DNA from: Heliopora coerulea
Lineage: Eukaryota > Cnidaria > Anthozoa > Scleralcyonacea > Helioporidae
Length of the DNA stretch: 64,000 nucleotides
Assembly (NCBI GenBank): GCA_030142905.1
Contig: JASJOG010000024.1
Span: 1,315,001 to 1,379,000, forward strand
Direction of reading: 5' to 3'
Below, piece by piece: positions 1 through 11,900 of the stretch. The notes beneath the pieces are model-generated. The model did not search any database. It was not told the origin of the DNA and worked only from the letters and a program-made list of their open reading frames with translations. A program made the translations under genes and the position numbers. The first letter of the stretch is position 1; each line of letters starts with the position of its first letter.

Positions 1-3000
1 TGTAATGTTTGTTTGAGTTTTGTCTGGTTTTAGACATGTAAAGTTGTTATCTTACAGCGGCGTAAGAAGATGTTTTTTATAGGGGGGCACTGAAATTAAT
101 AGACTACTGGGGGATCAGGGTTGCGAGGGCCGAAGGCGAGAGACGTTTCAGCTAGGGGTCCGGGGCCATGCTCCCCCGGAATATTTTGAAATTTCTTGAG
201 TCTCATAAAGGCCATTTCTCACATTTTGGGAGAGATTTTTGACAATTTTAAGGGTTAGAAAATGTTATTCAGAATGTTATTGAATTAAGTGATAACCTAT
301 AATCTGATAACCTAGTGATAACCCCATCTGGCCTCCGAATTACTAGGAGGGCACCAGCCCCCGCGCCCCCCTGGTTCCTACATCTATGTCTTATTTTTGT
401 AACCAGCACCATAATTAGTCCTCTCGAAAATGTCATGAATAATAGTTACCGATCTAGCTTAAAAGGTTTTTGTTTATGTTATCGAATGTAAGGTGAAGGT
501 ACAAGTTGGTATTGTTGAATCTTTGCTCTGGTTGTATTAGTCCCACCTATATTGATCGGATACTTTGCTGAATTCCAGATATGATGTAATTCTGTTCAGA
601 TCAAATTTGAGCTCGAAATAAGATGTGAAACTGTGAAATAACATAACTGAGATAAGAACTAGTATATTCTGATTCTACTATTATAATTTTACAAAGAACT
701 ATATGCATTTAGCACCGAAAAATCTTTTTCAAACATCCATGTTAATTATATTACATTCCAAACAACGTCTTCGCCTGGCAGAGAGAAAGACTTGGTCAGA
801 ATGTAACTGATTGGTCGACTTCTACTGTCAGCCACTGTCAACCAAAACTGCCCACCAAAAGCATAAAAAGAGATGCTCCCTTCCCAACAGCAGACAACAG
901 GAGAGAGCAGAAAAGAGAGGAGTCAACGAAGAGGAGCCTACGAGAGCAGACGAGCAGAGAAAACGAAGCTAGTCACCAAGAAGAGGACCTAGAGTCAGAA
1001 GAACTTCTTGCCACAGCTGAACATTCGCAAACCTTAGTTTCTGTATTTTGTTTTGGTGATACCAATAAAGATCCCGCACCTCGCCAAAGCGTGACTCTAC
1101 CGAGCTAATAATAATAACAACCCCTAATTTAACAAAAGGGCTACAAAGTGTTTTTATTTTGGCTCCCCTTCTAGAAATCTTTGTTTTATCTCTGAAAGTG
1201 TCCCGACTTGTGCTAATGTCTAATGTGCTAATGTCTAATGTGCTAATGTCTCCGCATTTTTCTTCAACCGCCTTTGGTTCGTAGTAAAACGACACAATTT
1301 AACGAGATCAACACATCAGTCCTCAATATGATATAGAGACAGAAAAACAAAGAATTTCACATTTTACAAAAGGAAAGTATCCTAATTTACGTATTCATTC
1401 TAGGACGTTTTTGACGATGTGCCCTTAACTAGGCAGATGAGTGTTCTCAACCTGGGGCAGGCACGCCCTTAGAGGAACATCACAAGGTTTTCAAGGGGCA
1501 GGGAAGCAATGCGTAGACAAGGGACAATTCTACATTGCAAAGTTGTAAATTTCTTTTGACTACTAAGAGAAAGGCCAGAGAAAGCATGTACTTGAAAATT
1601 CTTGGAGAAACCTTTTTGAATAACAGCAGTTGATATTTGAAAATGTTTTATGGGCCAGCCTTAGTATCAATGTACCAGGTGCAAGTAAACGGCCTATTAT
1701 GAGGTCATTAGAGTCAGAGTGCCAACATGTGTAGTCAGAGGGTAAGAGAATCTGATTATGAAGTCTGATTATGAAATCTGCAAGGAGTACGGGATAGCAA
1801 GAAAATTGTGTTGCCCTAAGGTTGATCAAATACTTAGCTAATAGGGCAGAAGCGTAAAATTCACAAGTTTTCCTGGCATTCGACTAATATTATAGTCAAG
1901 TCTGAGCTCTTTTTCAAACATTATTCTTTATCTTTAATACGATAGTAAATCTAGAACCAGATACTTGAACAAATTACAAATAAAGGACTTTTTTACACAA
2001 CAATTTAAAACGTTTGTGTAAATCTAGCTACTTGGGAATTAGCAAATATAATAAACTGTATTTTTGAAAAAAGTTCTACTTATGACGATATAAAATATGC
2101 AGAAAAGTTTCAATATTAATTCATCAACTATAACTAAAATTATAATTACAAACAAAAGTATTCTACGCCATTCCCTAGCCAGTCTTGATTAAATGGTCAA
2201 GAAAAATACTTCAGATTCATGATCAGATTTGAGAGTTGTTAATTCGTCTTAATTTATTAAACTATAAAGTTGAATTGAAAACAATCAATCTTTAAAGCAA
2301 CAAGACTGAAGACTTATCTTTTAATCAGGCGATACAAGTTAACACGAAAATATTCAAAATAACAAGACGAATTTAGCTAATGAGAGTTCTACCTAAGAAC
2401 TGTAGGTCTTCAATGGTGATTTAATTGAATTTAAAACAGCATGGGTTAGCAGTGCGTACAGAATTTTGAATTAAACGAAAAGTCGCTGTGTACACCATGA
2501 ACATTTCACCCTATCATTAACGCTCTGCATCATTTCAACACTAATAAACGAGTGCAAAGTTTAAAGAGGCTTTTGTTGAAAAGTCATGGTATTCTAGCTC
2601 TTCACAATGCTGTCTGTGAGATTTTCTCCCATTGATAACAAAAACACAGTGGAGTTCTGGCCTGTTCACCCAAGGAAATTTTGTTAATGATGCACAGTTT
2701 ACAACGTGAAGGTAGCTGCTTGCACCTGTGGTTCTCTACTCGTTCTCTAAGGGTTCATGTGTCATAGTTTTTGCAACAAATCGGTTGATAACACAGTTGC
2801 GATAAACGAGTTTATTAGGCTGTGAAAACATCGTTTTATCTTCGCAGCTGACCAAAAAATTGGCAAGACTTAATTTTTAGCAAATGCCAACAGCCTTGAA
2901 AATTATTGATTCGAAAGTATTTTCCTACTACTGATCACCTAAATCAAGATATTCTTCTGCATTCGTGTATTTCACCAATGTTTCCTAAAAAAGATTCAAT

Positions 3001-4750
3001 AGAATTCTGTTACTTTGTTAGCACGTTCGTTAACGAAACGGCGCAATATTATGCGCTAGATTTACGATTGTAAATACACTGTATTCATTTTTAATATCAT
3101 CCATGAAAGGTTATTGATGAAATTTCTTGTTAATGTCAACATTATATTGCGTGAGTCTAACAAGGTCCTCTCGATGCTTCAAAGAGTAAAATTCAGCCTC
3201 AGATTGCTTCTATATGCTTCAAACAGTAAGACTCCTTGATCTCACGTCGACTTATATCTTCCTCATTGGTAAAGTTCTTTATTTTCCATAGCTCAAGCCA
3301 ACCGTCCATCACAATTTACCAGGCATACTCAAGGTTTTAAACGTCATCTAATTTTGAGAACAACTGCCCGTCATACTTCGCCATATTTATATGGTCCTAG
3401 ATTAAAAATATGAGACATGTATTAGGAAAAACCAGTGATGTAGACCGTAAATCCCGTGTTCTTTCACCCTTAGTTCTCACGATTTCTACTCCATAGGATC
3501 TTTCAGGATGGTTTTTTTTAAAACACAATTTTGAATTATTGAATTTTAAAAAATTCAATCCGATGACGAGACTAAGAGAACAAAATGATAGGAAGTCTCT
3601 ATGGTATGGACAAATGGCATAAATTCGCTCTGTTTTGTTCCGCTAACCCTCGTAGTAGGTCGTTTTAACCCTTTAATTATTCCCCTGTGGCAAAAAATTC
3701 TTATAAATAAAAGCGTTTCCATAAATTATTCAATGTGCTGAACATCGAAACTTTGAAGTTGCGCACTGTGGATCAGTTTTACGTCACATGCAAACTACCT
3801 ATTAGGTATAATTCAATATATCAAAAGGATACCATAATTAAAGGTTCATTATGTTATTACTTAACAAATAAGAAGAAATTAAATACAGAAAAGAAAACAA
3901 AGGCTTCAAACCATAGACTGCCAAGAGTGTGGCGGCAAACATGCTAAACTATCTTAACACTTTATGAACTGAACTAATTCCGTTTGTTTATTGTTCTCTG
4001 TCTGATTTATTTTGTCCGATCATTTGGGGTTTTTTGACCAATAAGTGTCCGATATATTGGACACTGTGTCTTAAAGTTTAAGGTGACTCCGTAAAATGTC
4101 TTGAAAAAAATAAAAAATGCAACGTTTAGCCCTCAAAAATTGTAAATTGAATATTCTGCAGGAAATCAAATCCATTGCGATAGGCACAAAAATATATCTG
4201 AAACCAAAATAAGATTACTGAGAAAAGTATTCCGCTAGTTGTTACGGCAACAGTAAACTTTCAAAATGCCTCACAATTACTTTTCAACTGAAAAGCCATT
4301 TATATATTTACGACTACTTTTTTCAGAAATATTTTTTTATCCCATAAAAATACTTCTTTTTCTACCGAAAATAAAATATTTCCATTTTCATAGAAAATAT
4401 TTATTTACAATTTTTGGACCATTTTGTGGATCAGCTCGCCATCTGATTGTTAGAAGCTCAATGGTTAGCGCTTCCCACCGATCATCAGAGGTTTCCAGTC
4501 TCAAGCTCAGCAATAGAGCATTTTGTGTGACGAATTTAAGATGTCACAAAAATGTATCGTCAACCAAACTAAGACCACCCGGAGGTCAAACCTTTGAGAA
4601 GGCATGACAACTGTAAACACATTAACAGTCAGCTGTATTACCTAGCTAATCAATATTATATCGCTTGTTGCCTTGCCGAAATATCCAATCTCAAAGAGTT
4701 TGTTATGGGATAAATTTGACAAGATAATAAAAAAGCCCGTACTAAAAGAT
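1..4750. other. Gene-free flank downstream of the receptor gene
   Basis: Only short uncorroborated ORFs on either strand. AT-rich with no exon signature found. A TATA-like box (863-871) about 200 bp before an AATAAA (1064-1069) suggests an LTR remnant but no ends were found. A G-rich stretch at 80-175 resembles hAT-type non-autonomous debris. Confidence 0.5.
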
Positions 4751-4751
4751 G

Positions 4752-4857
4752 TTTTATCCTTTCCTGTCCAAGCCGTTTGCCCTTGGCGAGTAAAATCGTC
4801 TGACGTTAGCCAGAGTAAAATTAAAAAGTCGGGTACGGACCGGAAAGGATTAAATCT
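4752..4857. repeat. Dispersed short repeat (ATCGTCTG family), copy 1
   Basis: Contains GTAAAATCGTCTGACGTTAG with inverted ends ATCCTTTCC / GGAAAGGAT. Related copies are at 9093-9186, 16960-17052 and 49367-49490. It lies directly against the receptor stop codon and would form the start of its 3' UTR. Confidence 0.7.
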
Positions 4858-4859
4858 CG

Positions 4860-5007
4860 TTAATTTGTTACATTTGCGCGATAAAAACATTTAAATAGCA
4901 CCTGGTGTTTGTTCATTAAAGTCAACGTCCTCATCACTTTCACCAGTTTTTCAAAATTTGGACGTTCACTGGGGTCGTCCTTCCAGCAATCCAACATCAC
5001 TGAATAC
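4860..5007 (-). CDS. Exon 17: kinase C-terminus and stop
   Basis: Encodes YSVMLDCWKDDPSERPNFEK, the subdomain XI CWxxDPxxRPxF signature. The tail after it is short (about 30 residues) and ends ANVTN at a TAA. A dispersed repeat starts 3 bp beyond the stop, so the last residues may be recent. Confidence 0.93.
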
Positions 5008-8000
5008 CTAAAATAGAAAAGTGCATAAACAACCAAAATAACAAGAATGGACGCAAGTAAGTAACTAACTTAGCAAACAAATAAAAATTTAACAAACAGG
5101 CAAAAATTTGATGATCTGTGATGAAGTATTTCAAGGGAGCATTTTTCTTGGGAATGTAGATAAATAAGACAAGATGGCACAATAAGTTATTTTAGAAATG
5201 TGTGTTGAAGATTGAAGAGCTTAATCCAAAAGAGGATTAAAATTTACTAGCAGAAGGTAAATAGATTTTATTGAATGTTTTTTCCAATATGGTGGGTTGT
5301 TAAGAATTGCTTGATAAGAATTACAGGAACGAAATTGTTTGTTTCAAGTAATTTCTGATGTAAGGAATTATAATTTTGAGCAAGTTGCTTGTGATTGTAA
5401 TGAACTACCGTTATAAAGGCATAACTTGTAATTTGTAATTCATTACTCTTTCGAGAAAATTTAAAATTACACCGACCAAACAATTATTTGCTTCATTTAA
5501 CGTATTTGCTCCTTTGTTTGATACCTGATAATAAACATAAAAAGATTTCTTGATTCCAATTGGCTGAGGGTAGTGCAATTTCAAGGATAACACAATGCAA
5601 AAACTAATATCTTTAAAGAATTATCTTTTCTTGGAACAGAATTCTCATTTTTTGCACTGTGATACTTTTTACGATCTTTATTATTAACTGCTAATAGCAT
5701 GATTTGACGTGCAATTTGGGATAACATGTACACATTTTTCAAAGACTGGATATAGCACCCGGACTTGCGCTATTTTGATCGTCTTTGGAAAATTCAAGTT
5801 TGCCAGATTTTTCGAAATTGCTCTAAAAAAACATGTAATTACCTACAAAAAAATAATCATCCCTGAATAAAAAAACTCGAGATTTGATTTTCCAGTGCAA
5901 AATGCCAGTTTTGAAAATGGTGACTTTTCTAGGAAGACTTGCCAATTTGTGTCGTACACACAAGCAAATTAAACCTGCCAGGGAAAACGTGGTCGTGTGT
6001 ATGGGGCTTAATTTGTTACTTTCCCTTACCGTAATTCCAATCTGTAATTAACCTCTTTGTAAGGTTGTAATATGTAATTTGCAATTAATTACCAAAAAAG
6101 GTAATTTTGGTCACCTCTGACGTTACCCTAAGTTTTACGACTCTTTACGTATTTTCTTATTTTTACTTTTATCTTCTCCCAGTGAAAAATCCGTTGATTA
6201 TTTTCATTGTTAAGAACGGGAAAACATAGGATCGTACTTACAAGGCTTCGCTGACGTGCTCAGGGCAAGGCAATCTGTAATCACCTTTCAGCGTATTCAG
6301 CAACCAGTGTTCATCCTTTCCGTTATAAGGGCAACCACCTTAACGATAAAATCAGCAAAAGTTTCAACTTCCGTGCCGTTTGGGCTCCAACTTACTTTGA
6401 CTTGTATCAGCTTACATTTACACTTTTTGCTGTTCATCACCAGAAAATATACTATGATTAACGCCAACCTCATACTCGTTAACACAAAAATACATTCATT
6501 TTATTCAATCGAAATTCATTAACGCTTCTGTCACTTTTAACTAATGTAGCGTAGATACGCAACCATTTACATCAAAAGGGCGTTCTATAGCAACAAGAGA
6601 CGACTATTAACACCATTCTACAATACATTAGAGATAATAAAATTTCAACTACGCTAGGTATTTCTCCGGTCTGTTGCAAAGTCGATTTAAGGTTATATGG
6701 AATGTCGAAATGTATAAAAGATAATGAAATAAAACTATCACAATTCGTACATATACTGAATTCGGTTAGACAGTTCGAACCTCTTTTATTTCGCCAATAT
6801 TTCGATGACTGTTTGGCTATGTAAAATGCTTTACTCACCACGTTATGCTCTGCTGAGCCCTTTCAGAACTGTCTTAACTCACAACATTGAATTATGCAAC
6901 TGAAGACAGTTGTCCAGTCTATTGCCGGGACAAAATAGAATCTTAACATGTATTTTAGTTCACAGCACTTTGTTAGCACACATCAACTTTCGCGCCCCAG
7001 AAAAAAACCCAAAACTGTTTTGCTGCTAAATCAAACTTCACGATCAATGCTTTCATGCAGTCCAATACTGCCGTGTATTGTAAGCTCTGATTGCAAAATA
7101 TGTTTTGTCTGAAATGTAAAAGTTGATGTGTGTTAGCAAAGTGCAGTGAACTAAAGTTGGTTAACAGCTTGAAATTATACTTTTCAAGAAAAATTTGGTA
7201 TGATGAGAAGATTTTATAATATCAGTTAAGTGAAGGTGCAGACAAAACCATGTTTAAAAGATAAGGGAATAAAACTATCAAAATTTGTAAACAAACCGGT
7301 TAACGTGGGCTTCCGATTAACAGAGGTTGAAAGCAGTGTGTGCGATCAATTAAGACGTTCAAGAAAGATAGAATAGAACTATTCTCTATCCCACAACAAA
7401 ACATTTATATAAAGTTGTGAGTTAAGATGGTCTTGAAAGGGCTCAGCCGAACGCATAGAACGCATTCGGCTGAGCGAAAAATTGCAAAACAGTCATCGAC
7501 ATTTTGGCGAAATAAAAGAGGTTCGAACGGTCTAACCAAATTCAGTTTATTTTCGAATTATGACAGTTATATTGCCTTATTTTTTATTCATGTCCGAATT
7601 TGGTAAAATCTTAACTCGACCCTCCAACAGACCGGAGAAATATCTTGCATAATTGAAATTTTATTTTCCCTAATGTATATTCGAATGGTGTTAATGGACG
7701 TCTTTTGGCGCTATATAATACCCTGTGATGCACATGGCTGCGTATCTACGTTAATGAATGTCACCTATGTAAATATCTTAATTGAACGTAACAAAAGCGT
7801 TGATGAATCTCGATTCATTAAAATGAATACATTGACGCGTTTATGAGTTTGAGGTTGGCGTTAATGATAGTATATTTTCTGGTAATGAACAGCAAAAGGT
7901 GTACTGGTGACAAGTTTGAGAGTTCATGCAAGTTTTCAACTACTTCGTTTTTCCTTTGGTCGCCACAAAGTAGGCCATAGCAAGGTGCTTTTTATGGTAA

Positions 8001-8814
8001 AGATATTCTCTGCAGGAAATTCAGGGAGGCAGGAGCCAATGCATTAAGATGACGATAGCGGAAAAGATGGCGGCAGTACATTTAACCATGTTTTGCAAAC
8101 GTAAATCAACTCCAGTAACATCAAAACATTGTCTGACATGTCACTATAAACTAGCTAGGTAAAAGCTTTCTTCTCACCAAATTTAATCTTGTTGTAACCT
8201 GATCTTCTTGTATTTCTGCTAGATATAATTTTTACTGCGCGCAAAGGATTAAAGTAAAATGTACTAGTCACCATTTTTTTCGATACGGTCAACTTGGACC
8301 AGCACTAGAATTGGATTTTAAATTTGTAATAACTTGTGCTCGCGTTGGGCCAGCTTAAAAAATATGAAATATTCGTTAACAGTTGTCTACTTCCGACAAC
8401 TTGGATACTCGTTGGGCCAAGGATTTACATTAAGTCGAATGGTTATTGAAACCTTTTTTGATAGCACTTACCAATTGTCGCAATTTCATACAAGAGCACT
8501 CCAAAGCTCCACCTTAAATGATAAATAAACCAAGTTACTTAATAATTACAAGTTTTAACAGGAAAAAAGAAGATAAAAGGAAAAGGGAGAGGAGAGCGAG
8601 GCAAATATAAGAGGGCGGGAGTGGAGAGGTTACTTCGGTCATAGTGAGCATGTTACCTCAGTTTATAAAAAGATAATTCGTATCTACTTCTATAGAATCA
8701 TTCTTACACATCACTATGAATTGTGCGGTCCTTGTTAAACAAGACTTCTATAGCGGCCCACTTAATTAAGAGACGTCCCTGAAACGAATGAATTGAAATA
8801 AATAAATAGATGTA

Positions 8815-8865
<51 letters not shown>

Positions 8866-8868
8866 ATG

Positions 8869-8903
<35 letters not shown>

Positions 8904-11900
8904 GGATGGATGGATGGATGGATGGATGGATGGATGGATGGATGGATGGATGGATAGATAGATGGATAGATAGATAAATGTTCTTGGAGTCTTTCATTCT
9001 GCCATGGAAATGATGTCTTTTAATTATGGGAAGGAATTCCCTATTGTCTATGACCCGCTGTTAAAATCTCCAACAACAGACGTAAGTATAATCCTCTAAC
9101 GGAAGGACGTCTCCCCTTGACAAGTAGAATCGTCTAACATTAGCCAAGCAAAATAACAGACAACTGATCACGCCGGGGAAGAATTCATGCAATTGAGCTT
9201 TTTTGCTATGAAGAAGAGAGCCACAGAAAATTCAGTTTAAAATTTTTGACTTATTAGTACAGGTAATAGCACGGTTTATAAAGTAGTTTGGAAAAAAAAT
9301 TTATACGAATGAGTGAGTTGCTCAAAGTCTGTCAAAATAGCATTAGCTCGAAGGACGATTTGAGATCTTCAGAAAAGCTCGAGAGTGCGTGTTTTTTCAA
9401 ATTGCAAGTAAAATCATTGCAATTACCAATCAATGATATAAATGAAAATAGTAATACAATTTTAAAAAGAGTTTTTATTTTTTTGTCCAATTGTGCTTAA
9501 ATAGAAAAAGCTAGTAAAAGGTAAAATGTGCAAATGAACTCGCTTAGCTAAATATTCACGAATGAACATGAAATAATATTGTTCAAAAAAATTTTGTTTA
9601 CTAATTTTTACCATGTTTATTAAGCATTCGGCTATCGAGAGAATAAATTACAATGTTCTCTTTTTTCGAATAAGGTTCTTCAGCCAAATTGATCAGACAA
9701 GCTTTTTACCCAAAAATAAGTTTGGTATATTCGAGTAACTGTTTGAATACAATGTTTTGCCAAAAATGTTCCTTGAAGGTCTGCAATAGTCTATTGGTAA
9801 TGTAAATGTTTTTAACCTAGGAGTGTGTCACTATGAGTTGCTGGTTGATCGTCTTGTGGTAGACTTGAGAAAGATTGTTGTTGGTGACTGGCGTCTCAAA
9901 GGCCTGAGTTTCAGAATCCGCTACTGACGCTGTTTAAGCCCGTTTTTCGAATGTGATTATGCATGTTACGATTGTCATCATAGTGTATGCAATAAACTCA
10001 TGACAGCCTATACAGGAAGATATCCGCGTATGATTCGCACGAATTTGTCCTTGATACGCTCGTCACTTTAGTATGTACACCAAGATGTCAATCGCGAGGC
10101 ACATAGTCGCGAGTGTGAACAGCCCCTTTAGCCATCAACAACAATTCTTCTCAAGTCTACAACAAGACAATCAACAGTGGTCAGTACAGTCGTTCAAAAT
10201 CACCTTCAAGGTAGCATGAAAAAAAGTCTGTCATGATTAGTTTGGTTAAAAATGAAATTTTGTCTGCTGTCGCCAAAGAGGGGTTAATTCTTATAAAACA
10301 CGATTGAAAGAGGTTTCCTTCGGGAAATGTTAAGCGACATGATTTGTTTTTGTTTTGAGAAGTAAAAAACATGTTTTCAGGTAGTGTTCCGGATTAATTG
10401 TTGTCAGGGATTGTATATACAATCTCAGCTATTTCAGGAATTATATTTACAGTCCCCGCTAGCGTTCCAAAAGTTCTTTTGTTTAGAAAGGTTTCTTCGG
10501 AGGATAAGACGCTCGAAAGAACAAAGAAAACCGACTTAATCGTGTTTTAAAGATGGATAGATATCTCGAACGTCGGCTTTAAGCTAGATACATTCCTCCC
10601 TGGCTTAAAGCATCCGTTCTTGGTTTTTATCCTATACATAACATAAGTATTGCAACTCACTACCCAAGACTATTTAACTGGATACGCAAAATCGTGGAGT
10701 GTTAAATAACAACGACGTCTTTACTGGATCACTCTCAATAGAATAATCAGGTTCGCTTATTGAAGTAGTCATGAAGCAGTTTTCTGGTATGAGTATTTTT
10801 CGAATCTCAAAGCGAAAGGCACTTCTTTTATTACCTTGCCCCCAATCCTTCTCGACTATTGTTAAACCATTTACGCTTTATCGTATTTGGTTGGCTGACA
10901 GAGGATTTTAAACAAATGTGTCAGTAAATTTTTTTATGCTGCTGATTCACAGATGTATTCTCTGACAAAGTGGAAACTCGCTTTCCTAATGAAAAAGGGA
11001 TACAAAACCTATAAAATACGTTTGTGAATGAAATATGAAGATCGCTGTGGCATACTTTTGTAGATGCAAAATTCAGATTCCCTGAAAATTGGATCGTACT
11101 AGAATGAGATAGTTGTAGGGACGAGAGAGTCAACGACGAGACATGAAAAATAGGCTTTTTAACGTCTTATATTACGGTCACCTATTTGCAAACTTTTCGG
11201 CAAAATTTTGACCAACTTTTGTATACCGAGACCTTAAACATTAAACGATTAATCATAAATAAACAGTAGCTTTTCGTGCTTAGATTTACTGTTAAACGTT
11301 AAAACATTAGCCCTTGTCAACAGATCTCTAGCTTTTAGAATCAGTTATCATAATGCTAATATCTGTAAGTCGTCGGTGCCCATGAGTCGCTAATTTCCTT
11401 GAGGGAACAGAACAAAATACGATAAACAGTATATAACTCGCTCTCATTCTAATGCAAATTATATCAACATTGCTCAATTCAAATTCACATTTTAAAACAA
11501 AGATCCCGCTTCATTACTTCATGCAAAGAAGAGTATATCATCGACTAGTGGTTTCTAAACACGACGTTTTCGTTGGGAAAACAAAAACGTTGTTTCGTTT
11601 TGTATTTTTCGTATATATTTTAATTTTCTATATTCAGCAACATTGACCTCCTGTTTCCGACTGCAACATGCTATCACAATAACGAAGTTTTTCTTCTAGT
11701 TGAGCCATAATAGCATATCAGATCCTATGCTGTTAACTAAAAACCTACCACAAAACGCATCTGACCATCCATTATATTTTACAGAATTTAAAACCTGTAA
11801 CTACAAACCACTCGATCGAAGATAATTTGCATTTATTTTTGCTCGTCGCTATTAGGCTATTTATTTAATTTCCAGACAGCAATAATGTAGACATACATCA

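Noticed and set aside
4266..4607. 113-codon plus-strand ORF downstream of the receptor
   Set aside because: Phe/Leu-rich translation of AT-rich DNA with no motif.
6361..6410. Minus-strand KVSWSPNGTEVE, resembling an FN3 strand
   Set aside because: It sits beside the kinase exon in the wrong order and in the foldback border, with no Tyr corner or further FN3 motif.
8026..8060. Minus-strand ALAPASLNF, resembling the kinase APE motif
   Set aside because: The preceding Trp is absent, no DVWSFG follows and no splice sites fit. Taken as chance in a repeat-like sequence.
8704..8997. 97-codon minus-strand ORF rich in IHLSI/IYLF
   Set aside because: Pure translation of the tetranucleotide microsatellite.
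10921..11133. Minus-strand ORF with GNLNFASTKVCHSD, faintly like an activation-segment exon
   Set aside because: It lacks APE, DVW and the phase needed to join exons 14 and 16.
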